Shown: positions 1 through 13,200, counted from the stretch's first letter. The stretch is 64,000 bases of DNA from Nematostella vectensis (GCF_932526225.1 NC_064047.1:12596460-12660459); one strand, 5' to 3'. The notes: a model not told the origin generated them from the letters alone. A program made the numbers and translations.

Positions 1-2
1 GA

Positions 3-1007
3 CTCCGAATCACCATTGAGGCAAACAAACAAGTTGTCAATTTCCTAGACGTCACCCTCGACCTAAAACGTAATGCACACCAGCCTTATACAAAGCCGAA
101 CTCCTCGCTACAATATGTCCACCGTGAGAGCAACCACCCGCCCTCCATCACCAAGAACATCCCTGCTGGTATCAACAGACGCCTATCTGCCCTATCTTCA
201 GACCAAGCCTCCTTTGACCAGACCGCGCCACCTTACCAGAAAGCACTCGACGATAGCGGATACAACTACACGCTACGCTACGAACCCAACACCGTAAACA
301 ACCGTAAAACCCGCAAACGCAACAACATCCTATGGTACAACCCGCCCTTCAGCAAGAACACCAGCACCAACATCGGCCACAGATTCCTCACCCTGATAGA
401 CAAGCACTTCCCGAAAGACAACCACCTTCGTAAAATCATCAACAGAAACACCATCAAAATCAGTTACAGCTGCATGAACAACACCAAACAGATCATCGAC
501 AACCACAACAAGCGCATCATCACCACATCGCCGGCTACCGAGATCGCCAGCTCCGCCCCTACCACTACCAACAACAAGACATGCAACTGCCGACAGAAAG
601 AAACCTGCCCTCTAGACGGAAACTGCCTACAGACATCTGTTATCTACCAAGCTACCGTAACTCGAAAAGATAACAACACCTCGGAAACATACGTCGGGCT
701 CACTGAAAGCAGCTTCAAGACCAGATACAGAAACCACACCGCATCATTCCGACACGCCAAACACAGAAACTCCACCGAACTCAGCAAACACGTCTGGACT
801 CTCAAGGACAACATGATTGAGTACTTTATTTCATGGCGCATTCTTTCTTCCCACTCCGCCTACAACAGTACCACTAAGCGTTGCAACCTCTGCCTCAAGG
901 AAAAGCTGACGATCATCTGCCAACCCAAACTATCAACTCTAAATAAACGCAATGAACTCGTGTCCTCGTGCCGCCACAGAAACAAAGCCCTGCTACGAAA
1001 CAATTAG
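3..1007 (+). mobile_element. Penelope-like element, C-terminal RT/GIY-YIG ORF (5' end outside window)
   Basis: An open frame runs from base 3 to the TAG at 1005-1007, so the ORF is cut by the window edge rather than starting here. Early residues (VNFLDVTLDL, LRYEPN, ILWYNPPFS, LTLIDKHFP, ISYSCMNN) match the palm-thumb end of Penelope-type reverse transcriptases. A cysteine motif (CNCRQKETCPLDGNC) follows, and then a GIY-YIG endonuclease core (VIYQATV, TYVGLTESSFKTRY, STELSKHVW). In this family RT copies the RNA and GIY-YIG cuts the target DNA. Base composition is C- and A-rich on the coding strand. The C-terminal frame has no internal stop, so this copy may be young. The family call is firm; whether it is active cannot be told. 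Confidence 0.88.
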
Positions 1008-1183
1008 AACTGTTAATCCCGTCACCGTTAAATTTTCGCGCTATCAATTTTTCACACGTTCCGCACTGTTAGTTTTCGCCCCGCATATTTAATGTAACTC
1101 GCTATTGTTCCTCTTACCGCCTTAGCTAAAACTATCAGTCGATTATTATGTAAATTTCAATGTTAATAGTATATATACGATGG

Positions 1184-1249
1184 TAGGATTATTCTCATTA
1201 AATCCCCTGATGAGTGGGCAACCACGAAACAGACCTGTAGGGAAACCTA
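1184..1249 (+). ncRNA. Hammerhead ribozyme motif in the 3' tail of the Penelope-like element
   Basis: All core elements are present in order. CTGATGA is at 1207-1213. Stem II is GTGG/CCAC (1214-1217 with 1222-1225) closed by a GCAA tetraloop. GAAA is at 1226-1229. Stem III is a short CAG/CTG (1230-1232 with 1235-1237). The cleavage-site TA is at 1238-1239. Stem I is TCCC (1203-1206) with GGGA (1240-1243), and an outer TAGG/CCTA pair (1184-1187 with 1246-1249) is possible. This is a type I arrangement with cleavage expected after A1239. Hammerhead ribozymes are known in the terminal repeats of Penelope-like elements, and the position 200 bp after the ORF fits that. Self-cleavage is inferred, not shown. 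Confidence 0.82.
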
Positions 1250-1340
1250 TGTAGTTTGTATTTTTCTCAAACCAACACTATACACCGCTCTACTTTCGAG
1301 TATTGAGCACTTTCTATGAAAGCCTTCAACCATCATTTTA

Positions 1341-1457
<117 letters not shown>

Positions 1458-1479
1458 TGTTCATTGTTTAGCGCACAGC

Positions 1480-1712
1480 TAGAAATACCGTTGTAAAATG
1501 TGTTTTACCACTTTATTATTTATCTTCTGTTTGCGTTATGTCCATTAGATCGACAATCATGAGCACGTTTTGCCCTATATATCGATTGCGCACATAACCA
1601 GTCTGATTTGGTTGTATGATGTCTGGCAGCAGCTACAATTTTCTAGTTGCTATTGTTTTTGACGCGATTTTATAGTCAACATTCAAAAGGGTTATAGGTC
1701 TCCAATTTTATA
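1480..1712 (-). mobile_element. L1-like LINE reverse transcriptase fragment
   Basis: The minus strand translates to NWRPITLLNVDYKIASKTIA, then LPDIIQPNQTGYV and RYIGQN, which are the conserved finger/palm start motifs of L1-clade non-LTR reverse transcriptases. One in-frame stop is visible and the fragment decays after about 75 codons before the TA tract. It is a remnant. It belongs with the oppositely oriented piece at 1729-2035. Confidence 0.8.
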
Positions 1713-1728
1713 AATTGCGCACCAAAAA

Positions 1729-2035
1729 TTGAATGGAGATATGAGTGAAGAAAATATGTGTAAATTTTATGAAGCCAAACACAAATTAGATTTATTCGCA
1801 CGACAAAAAACAAAAGGCGCGATCATTCGAAGCCGTGACAAGTGGCACAAAATGGGTGAGAAAAACACGAGATATTCTTTTAATTTAGAAAAAAGACAAC
1901 ATGACAGTAAGTATATTACAAAACTGAATGATGGCAATAATAAAGAAATCACATATCAGAAAGAAATTACGAAATAAATATAAGAATTCTACAAAAACCT
2001 TCACACGCCATCTCAAGAAAGTGAGGGTGTGTCCA
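1729..2035 (+). mobile_element. L1-like LINE fragment, endonuclease-RT linker, inverted relative to its RT
   Basis: The plus strand encodes KGAIIRSRDKWHKMGEKNTR and FNLEKRQHDSKYI, the linker that lies just before the RT core in L1-clade ORF2. After two stops (near 1975 and 1981) the same frame still reads EFYKNLHTPSQ, as in LINE relatives. The piece is therefore collinear but dead. In an intact element this linker and the RT core at 1480-1712 would be on one strand; here they face opposite ways. Confidence 0.75.
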
Positions 2036-2081
2036 CTATCTCTGTTTATTTCTTTGGCACACCCCCAGATAAAATCCCCTC

Positions 2082-2100
2082 CATGGGGGGGGGGGGGGGA
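2082..2100. repeat. Poly-G tract
   Basis: A run of about 16 G within AT-rich DNA. It is one of several long G or C runs in the window. Confidence 0.9.
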
Positions 2101-3215
2101 GTATGATTTTTTTTCTGGAAATACACCATATTTAATTTACCTTATAAAAATGCGAAAAGGCGCTTGCTATAAAGTACCGCCCTTATTTTAGTTTATTCGT
2201 GTTGGGCACCCTGTGTATGATGTTTTTGGCGGGAATCGAACAACCAAGTTCAAGGAAGAGAGTGGATCGTGAATCCTCGCTTCGTTGGCTTTCGTGGGCT
2301 TAATGTGTTATTTGGAGGTCGATTCCATACTTTTTAATGAAAATCGATGTGACGTAAAAGGTATGTGGTTCTGAAAACACAAAATGACCGTCAAGTAATT
2401 TGTAATAAACAAACCTTTCGCTTATATAAAAAAACGAAGAGTACTTAATAAGTGTTGTGCACCATCTCAATCTGATTAAATAAGCTTTTATGCACCGTCC
2501 TTTAATGGATTGAATTGAAGTTGTTCAAAATTCATTGTCTTGCAGTTGTAGATAAAAAGCTCTTTTCTTCCGTTTCCTTGTTTGCGATAGTTTTGTTTAT
2601 GCGCCAAACGCATAAAAAGACGGTTGTGTTTTAAAATATATGCAATGAAACTACGGCAAGTATTCGAATTCTTTTCAGGGTTTGATTTTCTGCGCGCTCG
2701 ATCGAAGGTTTGTCTACACATCTTTCGAAATTGTCTAGAATAAGATTTCTCCTCTACTATGATATTTTTGGAGAGGCTTATTACTGGATACTTTTAGTGT
2801 GTTTTTCTTGAGAGACACGGAGGTCTGAAGGTTAGTCCTATTTTGCTGCAGGAAATAAATTATTTTTGTGCTTCTGTGAAATCTTTAAAATGGCGCATTT
2901 GCGAGTGTGATCCTCTCGCTTACAAAATCGCGTGAGTTAGAACTTTTCCATCCGGTATTATCTTGAAATAAAACAAATTTGCACACCTCCTCTCCGGCAA
3001 TGTGTGGAAATGGCTTGGTCTCGGAGTTTTCTAGCTCAGCCGTTTATTTCGTAAAATGTGGCGGTCCATTCCTTGGCGTATTATATGTAGTATAGAATCT
3101 CCTAGATGGCGCCATGCCATACATGTATTTAAATGAAGAAAAAAAATGTAAAAAAATGAAGAAAATATAAAAATACGTCATTAGTTTCTCATAAGCTGTT
3201 TAAAACATGTTGCAG
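2101..3215. other. Non-coding stretch upstream of the first recognised receptor exon
   Basis: AT-rich DNA without a supported gene. The frames seen here (for example 2488-2721 on the minus strand) have no recognisable motif. The exon at 3216 begins with one base of a split codon, so at least one further upstream exon must exist. None could be identified in this stretch, and it may lie outside the window. Confidence 0.5.
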
Positions 3216-4256
3216 TATTTATGACGGTGGTCTGTGTGACAAAAGAAAGAGGCCCTGCAAGAAAACAAACATATTTGGTGATGGATTCCTTGATTCAGAA
3301 AACCTGACTTGTCACGTGACCGAATTCAAGGTAAATGAGAATTTTTATGCACAAATAACTCACCTTAGCAGTTTGAATAAAGTTGAAATTATCCGGGTAT
3401 CCGAGCTTTGCAGTGTTGCTGATTTAGAAACTTAGCTCGTATATGTATCTGTCTGCGGTTTTCAGACATGGGGTTACCAACCGTTCTTGCTTTTTTTTTT
3501 CATTTCAGGTTTTATTTTTAAGGGGGCGTTAATTGTCAGTTATTAGCTTCTATTATATGCTTTTTCTGGACCCAAAGACACGCAATGAATGCATATGTAC
3601 AGGATACACGATGGAACTTTTGCTGCTCCCGAAATGATCGGCCATGAGACTTACTGGGTGAAATATTTATTTTTACCTATATCTAGGTCTTTGGCGATGC
3701 ATGGTCCCCAAGGTCTACTCCTCAAGAGCTGCCAGGGGGTATGTTTGATCTGTTTGGGGTCAAATGTGACCTTCCTGACCCACCAACCAAAATAGGGGAC
3801 TACGACAATCCCGGGACCCCCGCGGGAGGACTGTACATTAGGATCTCCAACAACAGGATCGACGCCAGTCTGGAGAAGATGAGCTTTATTTCTTACGACT
3901 CCCTCTGCTTAAATTGTAGCAGGAAAGGTGTTTGCGTTTTAAGGGTACGTTTGCTAAGAATTCTTTTGATGCTATATAAACTAGAGAACTCCTGAAAATT
4001 ATATGATTGATAATTGCCTATGTTTGTATACCTATACACTAGTGTTGTAATAACGTATTTTGATAGCGCTATTCAAGTAAGATGATATCGCTAATGAAAC
4101 ACGGTTTTGCGGGTAACCAACGATCACCTTTTTTTTTATAGAACGATTTGTGTATGATAAATGGACACTGCTTTGCACCTGAACAGCCTAGCCCAAGGGA
4201 CTGGTGTAAGCAATGCATGCCAGAGACTGACCAATTTGATTGGATTCGGCGGAAAG
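3216..4256 (+). CDS. Receptor exons 1-3 in window: cysteine-rich ectodomain
   Basis: Exon 3216-3330 (after TTGCAG, before GTAAATG) reads [13 protein letters not shown] and then [13 protein letters not shown]. Exon 3687-3944 (after ATATCTAG, before GTACGT) reads [24 protein letters not shown] and SYDSLCLNC. Exon 4142-4256 (after TTTTTTATAG, before GTACTG) reads [19 protein letters not shown] and FDWIRRK. Phases are 0/0 between the first two junctions and 1 at the end of the third, which fits the exon at 6584. I recognise this cysteine pattern from mucin-like, VWD-associated ectodomains of cnidarians and other invertebrates, but I have no formal domain name for it. Confidence 0.75.
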
Positions 4257-7200
4257 GTACTGTCGCGCCAGTTCAAACATTCTATGACTTTTGGTATAAG
4301 GAACTTCAAGCAATCTTGACAACTCATTGTTCCAATTCATATTTAATCTCGCGCTTGCGATTAGCCAATCATGAAATAGTTACAAAAAATAGTTACAAAA
4401 AATGCGTCTCCACAAAAATGCTTCACAAAGTCAGCAAACGACGGGAAAACAAAGTTGAGTTTCAGAAGTTTACAGTCACTTTGTCCACAAACCGTGTCGT
4501 CCACAACCAACTCGTCCACAAATTGAGTCAATTCGTCCACAAGTAGAGTCAACTCGTCCACAAAAATAGAGTCAATTCGTCTACACATAGTTTTCACAAA
4601 AATTTAGCCTAGTAGCATAAGTGTTTCATATAAAAACGTCTAACTGTCTAGATGTGAATTTGGCAAGCAATTATACAGTGGCGGACCTAGGGGTGGTGAC
4701 GGGGGTGACATGGCTTGTTGGGCGAAAAAATAAAATAAAATAAAAATCCCTAAGGCATAGCACTTTTTAACAACATTGTTTAACCCTAAAAGATAGCACA
4801 TTGCGTGTGCTCTAAGCAATTAAAGCCTGGTTTCCATATAGTCGCTCGCGTCGCGACTGTCGCCATCTAAAAATGTGTCCGACGACGGCGCCGATCATAT
4901 GGAAACGCTCTGTTGGGCGACGGCTGCGATAGCTGCGACAAGAAACGGCACTGTCGCGGAAATAGAAAAAAATCTCGGTAGGGTGAAAAAAATCTCGGGT
5001 GTAGTTGCGACAGCGGCGATAGTTCATATTTTTAATGGAAACCAATATCTTTACTAGTCGCGACGGTAGCTACAAAAATGTGTCCCAGAGCTCATTGTGT
5101 ACGTTTCTATCATGTCCCAGAATTCCTTTTATCACAACAAATAGCGTCTGGCTGGGCGAAGAGGTGAACACCGTCTTGTTCATAGAAGAGACGTACAGAA
5201 ATACAACTGCCTTTACAAAAAAAAAGCATAAAAAATAGGCGACAAGTTTAACCAGTGCATGTGAAGTTCAAAAACATAAGAAGGCTTCGGGCGTTATTTG
5301 AAAAAAAGTCAAAATCGATCACTTCTGGATCTTCGAAATCTTCTTTGTCTTCTACGCCGTAACAGGGCATAGAGAAGAAGATAGCTGGCTTGAAGCAAGA
5401 GTCGCTCATTACTAGCCGCTATTTTGTCTCGATTTACGCGCCAATCGGGCGACGGCGGCGATTATATGGAAACGGGTAAATCGCTCACATCGCTCCAAAC
5501 ATATTTTTTGTGTCAGCACGTTTTTCGACGACGGTGGCGACAGTCGCGATACGAGCGATTATACAAAAACAAGCCTTAAGATGCGCCTAATTTTTTTTCT
5601 ATTTAAATATCAATCTAGAATTTTTTTAATGTCAGACTTTGTGAACTTCCTTTAGAAAACATATGCACTCGTATATATAGCCACCCGCTAGACGGTACAC
5701 CAAAAACTGGAAATCGACTCTGCCAAATTTTCGTCTTTAATAAGACAGTTTGGGCTTTTTTATTCCACACGCTAGACGGAGTGCAACCGGCAAATTCATT
5801 CTCGCACATAGTAGAGTGGATAAGCAAATTTATCAACATGCCCTAGTGGCAAAGCTTTAGCAACAGCGATACAATAATCCCCGGCTAAAAATGAGATTGA
5901 CTTGACCAACTACCGCGCCCAGGAGGGGAGCAGAAAGGTCCCCCCCTTTCTAAATCCTAGATCCGCCACTGTAATATGAACCCTTTCCAAACAGCTTAGG
6001 TTATAGTGCTACCTAAAAGGGTAGAGATGGAACTCGTGTTGCAGAAAAAAGCGTAAAATGTTTTTAAGATTAAAGAAGAAACAAAAAAAAAGACCCGCAC
6101 GAACAACAATGTTGTTTTACCATTAGCTACTATGAACTTGTTTTCTAACCCTATGGTGTCTGATATTACACAAGCGTACTTCAATTTCATATAAGAATAA
6201 TACTATTGTTTGTATATTCGTTGCAAATTTTGACTTTTGCCGATTTGACTTGTAGTTCGTAGTCAGGAATAAAAAGATGTCTTTCTCTTCTTTTTTTCCC
6301 TACACTGACATCACTGCATTAACTTAAAAAGCTTGAGCTCATATTCTCATATTACAAGCAAAAAAAACACAGTATTTTTACATAGGTTATCGTCACCTAT
6401 ACAAAAGATTTGCAAGAATGTGTATGAAGACTGCCCAATTCAAACTAGAAATTCCAGAACAAAAGCAATTTTTTTTATGTATGACATAAATAGAAAATTA
6501 TATAACCCTCAGTTAGAAGAAATTTTGTTTTATTATTTAAAACTAAAATGATTAGATTACTAATTGTTCAAATATTTTTTCAGTGAACTACCCTCCAAAC
6601 TTTACCTCTCCGTCTGTTTGGTTCGCTCTCGTTGGCGAAAATCTGTCGCTTCAACTTAAGGCAACTGACCCTGAAAACCGTACAATAAACTACAGGATCA
6701 CTAGCACGGATGCGCAAGGTTACACGTTCACACCAAACGGGCAGCTGAACTACACCATGACGTCTACAGACAACAAGACGTTCACATTCGTAGCGACAGA
6801 TGAGTGCAATGCTAACGATACAACCGCGATTACCCTTATGGCGCAATTTTGCCCATGCCAAAACGGAGGTACATGCTATCCCCATCCCTACTACCCTAGG
6901 GGGTCTGGCCAGTACGAATGCGCGTGCCCGAAAGGATTCAATGGAAGTCGCTGCGAAATGAACATTGATGAATGCCAGTCGAATCTTTGTGTCAACGGTA
7001 AGTGTATGATGATGAAATCAGATTGGTAGCAAGACACTCACCTAGTACCGCCTTTTGTTCATCTCTACATATGATCAGCTTACGAGCTTTTTTAATCTCT
7101 TTTAACATCACTTCACTTTAGGTTCCTGTGTCGATGGTGTCGCCGGCTACACTTGTAAGTGCGATGCTGGATTCAAGGGTCGACTTTGCGATGTGAAAAT

Positions 7201-10200
7201 CTCGAACTGCTCTGAAGACTCGTGTTATCCTGGTGTCAACTGTACCGAGGACAAGAGTGGTTTTGTCTGTGGTCCGTGTCCTGTAGGTTTATCAGGAAAT
7301 GGAAAAACGTGCATAGGTAAGAGCCTTACATGTAGATCTCGAATATAAGCAGGTCATTATTTTTATCAATGCCTGGGCCCGGCTTGCGTTACACTGTTGT
7401 TGGTTTTGTTGTTGTTGATTTTTAATCCTAAAATCTTATAAATTGAGAAGTGTGTACAGGACCCGAAACGATCCCCAAAAGTTCCCCAACTGATCCCGGG
7501 ACCCGAAACGATCCCCAGAAGTCCCCGAAATGAACCCCAAGTAATTGCAGTAATGGGCAAACAAAAGGAATGTGGAGGGATTGGCTTTCAGTTTTAAAAA
7601 CAATTTAACAATTTAACGTTATTTGTTTAACTATCAGGAAACTTACATTAACTAAAACCATAGTATCAATTTTTTTTAATACTTTAATATACGACTGCGC
7701 CGGAAATACAGTGGTTGAGTCAGAAATTGGGGTCAAATGACAATTCCCGTGATAGAAATTTGAAGAACCAGAAGAACCGTGAATAAATCATTTATAGATA
7801 AAAAGATTTACAGATAGAAAGTCTCTACATCGATCCACAGATAAAACATAAGGTTATTCTTAAGGTTACTTTTGTGCATGTTTGTTTGTATTCGGTGAAT
7901 GAAAGACCTATCATGTGCCGACTACATAAAGGAAATTAAAACTCACATAAATATTGCTTTCAACAAAAGCCACATCTTGCAACGGTAGTAAAAGGGTTGT
8001 TCGAGTGCATTACTCAGTGTGCTTTTGTTATTCCGCGATCTTCTCTGCCAAACCGGCTGCCTAAAATGTGTCGGTAAATATTCGCTCATGTGAACATGGA
8101 TTTCGTGGTGAAATACACGTTTGGTTGTCAAATGAATATGGATTTTTAGGGGTGAGTTTACCGGAAACGAGATTTATATTGTCAGAGTCATCTAGTCATG
8201 TGTCATGTGTCGGAACTGCAAATGTTTAGAGTGTGATGGAAGGTTAACAGTTCGATTGTTCTGAGCAAGGCTGTGCTATGCTAGTGTTGTATTCCTTTTA
8301 GTCGCAATTAAAAGTTGTGTATTTGTTTTGGACTCTGTTTATGGGTTTACCGCCGGGGCAAAACCCTTAATTATGCTTTAAAAGTTGCAAGTGTTTTTTC
8401 CTTTATTCCCTTTGTTCATTACCGCAATTCCTTGAGGTCGATTTCGGGGACTCCTCGGTATGGTTTCGGGTCCCGGGATCACTTTGGGTACTTTTTGGGA
8501 TCATTTCGGGTCCTGGGATCGTTTCGGGTCCTGGGATCATTTCGGGTCCTGTACAAATGTTCCATACATTTATGATAAATGAGGCCTTTTTCGTTTCATG
8601 GCAGGATGGAGGTTGCATTGTGATATACACGCATTATACAATATTAATATGAATATTATTTTTTTAACAAATACGTCTTTTTTCTTTTCATGCCAATATT
8701 AACTTACTATTCATTTCAAGTACCAGCGACCAAGCCTCCGATGACGACAGAAAGCGCTACCTCAACAGGTAAAAACGTAACCGATTGCGCAGAGATACAA
8801 ACGCGTTATTAGTTTTGTGTTAAATGAAACAAAATATATAACAGGTGACTATAGTGAAAATTGTGTTTTTGCTTTAAAGCCGAAAGAAACAGCCTCTGTC
8901 AAAACTTTCTCTTAAAAGTATGGGATTTCCTCTCTCCTATGTAGGGAGCGGTAATAATATGTTGCCAGACCTAAAAAAATATCCAGGAGTCAATGGGTTA
9001 AGTGTAGTAGTTCTTCTAGTTATCCAGGAGTCAATGGGTTAAGTGTAGTAGTTCTTCTAGTTATCCAGGAGTCAATGGGTTAAGTGTAGTAGTTCTTCTA
9101 GTTATCCAGGAGTCAATGGGTTAAGTGTAGTAGTTCTTCTAGTTATCCAGGAGTCAATGGGTTAAGTGTAGTAGTTCTTCTAGTTATCCAGGAGTCAATG
9201 GGTTAAGTGTAGTAGTTCTTCTAGTTATCCAGGAGTCAATGGGTTAAGTGTAGTAGTTTTTCTAGTTATCCAGGAGTCAATGGGTTAAGTGTAGTAGTTC
9301 TTCTAGTTATCCAGGAGTCAATGGGTTAAGTGTAGTAGTTCTTCTAGTTATCCAAATCCTGTTGATCCTTTTTTAGAACTGGTGACCCAGCTTCCAACCG
9401 CAACGGAGAGAGTCACTTTGGCAGGTAAATGACATCAAGAAGCAAAATGTATAGAGCCATTAGTCAGTCGCTAAGTCAGGGCCTGGGACAGAGATCAGTA
9501 ACCGAAGACTCGTTATCATGGAAACATGGTCGCCATGTTCGGTTAGTCTTAACTTTAAACACCAATGACCATGTTGAGAAAAACAGCGGAGAAAGCAGTT
9601 TTTACTAGATGATTGACATGGGAGACTTATAAAAAATTGATATCTTTCAGCTAAATAATATGCTCCTTACGAGGTCAGCAAACGTAGCTATCATTTTTTT
9701 ATCAGCTTCATTACTTTCGACCGAGCTGCCAACGACAACAATCAACCGGTATCAAACTTAACAATTTAACTTAATTTAACTTAAACAATTTAACGTTATT
9801 TGTTTAACTATCAGGAAACTTACATTAACTAAAACCATAGTATCAATTTTTTTAAATATTTTAATATACGACTGCGCCGGAAATACAGTGGTTGAGTCAG
9901 AAATTGGGGTCAAATGACAATTCCCGTGATAGAAATTTGAAGAACCAGAAGAACCGTGAATAAATCATTTATAGATAAAAAGATTTACAGATAGAAAGTC
10001 TCTACATCGATCCACAGATAAAACATAAGGTTATTCTTAAGGTTACTTTTGTGCATGTTTGTTTGTATTCGGTGAATGAAAGACCTATCATGTGCCGACT
10101 ACATAAAGGAAATTAAAACTCACATAAATATTGCTTTCAACAAAAGCCACATCTTGCAACGGTAGTAAAAGGGTTGTTCGAGTGCATTACTCAGTGTGCT

Positions 10201-13200
10201 TTTGTTATTCCGCCATCTTCTCGGCCAAATCGGCTGCCTAAAATGTGTCGGTAAATATTCGCTCATGTGAACATGGATTTCGTGGTGAAATACACGTTTG
10301 GTTGTCAAATGAATATGGATTTTTAGGGGTGATGTTTACCGGAAACGAGATTTATATTGTCAGAGTCATCTAGTCATGTGTCGGAACTGCAAATGTTTAG
10401 AGTGTGATGGAAGGTTAACAGTTCGATTGTTCTGAGCAAGGCTGTGCTATGCTAGTGTTTTATTCCTTTTAGTCGCAATTAAAAGTTGTGTATTTGTTTT
10501 GGACTCTGTTTATGGGTTTACCGCCGGGGCAAAACCCTTAATTATGCTTTAAAAGTTGCAAGTGTTTTTTCCTTTATTCCCTTTGTCCATTACCGCAATT
10601 CCTTGAGGTCGATTTCGGGGACTCCTCGGTATGGTTTCGGGTCCCGGGATCACTTTGGGTACTTTTTGGGATCATTTCGGGTCCTGGGATCGTTTCGGGT
10701 CCTGGGATCATTTCGGGTCCTGTACAAATGTTCCATACATTTATGATAAATGAGGCCTTTTTCGTTTCATGGCAGGATGGAGGTTGCATTGTGATATACA
10801 CGCATTATACAATATTAATATGAATATTATTTTTTTAACAAATACGTCTTTTTTCTTTTCATGCCAATATTAACTTACTATTCATTTCAAGTACCAGCGA
10901 CCAAGCCTCCGATGACGACAGAAAGCGCTACCTCAACAGGTAAAAACGTAACCGATTGCGCAGAGATACAAACGCGTTATTAGTTTTGTGTTAAATGAAA
11001 CAAAATATATAACAGGTGACTATAGTGAAAATTGTGTTTTTGCTTTAAAGCCGAAAGAAACAGCCTCTGTCAAAACTTTCTCTTAAAAGTAAGGGATTTC
11101 CTCTCTCCTATGTAGGGAGCGGTAATAATATGTTGCCAGACCTAAAAAAATATCCAGGGGTCAATGGGTTAAGTGTAGTAGTTCTTCTAGTTATCCAGGA
11201 GTCAATGGGTTAAGTGTAGTAGTTCTTCTAGTTATCCAGGAGTCAATGGGTTAAGTGTAGTAGTTCTTCTAGTTATCCAGGAGTCAATGGGTTAAGTGTA
11301 GTAGTTCTTCTAGTTATCCAGGAGTCAATGGGTTAAGTGTAGTAGTTCTTCTAGTTATCCAGGAGTCAATGGGTTAAGTGTAGTAGTTTTTCTAGTTATC
11401 CAGGAGTCAATGGGTTAAGTGTAGTAGTTCTTCTAGTTATCCAAATCCTGTTGATCCTTTTTTAGAACTGGTGACCCAGCTTCCAACCGCAACGGAGAGA
11501 GTCACTTTGGCAGGTAAATGACATCAAGAAGCAAAATGTATAGAGCCATTAGTCAGTCGCTAAGTCAGGGCCTGGGACAGAGATCAGTAACCGAAGACTC
11601 GTTACCATGGAAACATGGTCGCCATGTTCGGTTAGTCTTAACTTTAAACACCAATGACCATGTTGAGAAAAACAGCGGAGGAAGCAGTTTTTACTAGATG
11701 ATTGACATAGAGACTTATAAAAAATTGATATCTTTCAGCTAAGTAATATGCTCCTTACGAGGTCAGCAAACGTAGCTATCATTTTTTTATCAGCTTCATT
11801 ACTTTCGACCGAGCTGCCAACGACAACAATCAACCGGTATCAAACTTAACAATTTAACTTAATTTAACTTAAACAATTTAACGTTATTTGTTTAACTATC
11901 AGGAAACTTACATTAACTAAAACCATAGTATCAATTTTTTTTAATATTTTAATATACGACTGCGCCGGAAATACAGTGGTTGAGTCAGAAATTGGGGTCA
12001 AATGACAATTCCCGTGATAGAAATTTGAAGAACCAGAAGAACCGTGAATAAATCATTTATAGATAAAAAGATTTACAGATAGAAAGTCTCTACATCGATC
12101 CACAGATAAAACATAAGGTTATTCTTAAGGTTACTTTTGTGCATGTTTGTTTGTATTCGGTGAATGAAAGACCTATCATGTGCCGACTACATAAAGGAAA
12201 TTAAAACTCACATAAATATTGCTTTCAACAAAAGCCACATCTTGCAACGGTAGTAAAAGGGTTGTTCGAGTGCATTACTCAGTGTGCTTTTGTTATTCCG
12301 CGATCTTCTCTGCCAAACCGGCTGCCTAAAATGTGTCGGTAAATATTCGCTCATGTGAACATGGATTTCGTGGTGAAATACACGTTTGGTTGTCAAATGA
12401 ATATGGATTTTTAGGGGTGAGTTTACCGGAAACGAGATTTATATTGTCAGAGTCATCTAGTCATGTGTCATGTGTCGGAACTGCAAATGTTTAGAGTGTG
12501 ATGGAAGGTTAACAGTTCGATTGTTCTGAGCAAGGCTGTGCTATGCTAGTGTTGTATTCCTTTTAGTCGCAATTAAAAGTTGTGTATTTGTTTTGGACTC
12601 TGTTTATGGGTTTACCGCCGGGGCAAAACCCTTAATTATGCTTTAAAAGTTGCAAGTGTTTTTTCCTTTATTCCCTTTGTCCATTACCGCAATTCCTTGA
12701 GGTCGATTTCGGGGACTCCTCGGTATGGTTTCGGGTCCCGGGATCACTTTGGGTACTTTTTGGGATCATTTCGGGTCCTGGGATCGTTTCGGGTCCTGGG
12801 ATCATTTCGGGTCCTGTACAAATGTTCCATACATTTATGATAAATGAGGCCTTTTTCGTTTCATGGCAGGATGGAGGTTGCATTGTGATATACACGCATT
12901 ATACAATATTAATATGAATATTATTTTTTTAACAAATACGTCTTTTTTCTTTTCATGCCAATATTAACTTACTATTCATTTCAAGTACCAGCGACCAAGC
13001 CTCCGATGACGACAGAAAGCGCTACCTCAACAGGTAAAAACGTAACCGATTGCGCAGAGATACAAACGCGTTATTAGTTTTGTGTTAAATGAAACAAAAT
13101 ATATAACAGGTGACTATAGTGAAAATTGTGTTTTTGCTTTAAAGCCGAAAGAAACAGCCTCTGTCAAAACTTTCTCTTAAAAGTAAGGGATTTCCTCTCT

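Noticed and set aside
2225..2250. tRNA T-arm-like word GGTTGTTCGATTCCC on the minus strand
   Set aside because: No pairing T stem, anticodon arm or acceptor stem could be built around it.
3589..3795. [14 protein letters not shown]... before the second receptor exon
   Set aside because: It starts in the intron and is out of frame with the conserved ectodomain reading that begins after the acceptor at 3686.
9706..9748. STELPTTT mini-exon in the 2.1-kb units
   Set aside because: It is 43 nt long with a weak donor and would break the phase 1-1 chain; treated as a decayed exon.
7943..12895. Three sets of conserved small ORFs (62, 86 and 75 codons) repeated about 2.1 kb apart
   Set aside because: Their conservation follows from the tandem triplication; they lie in the interior and terminal repeats of a TIR element and have no domain.
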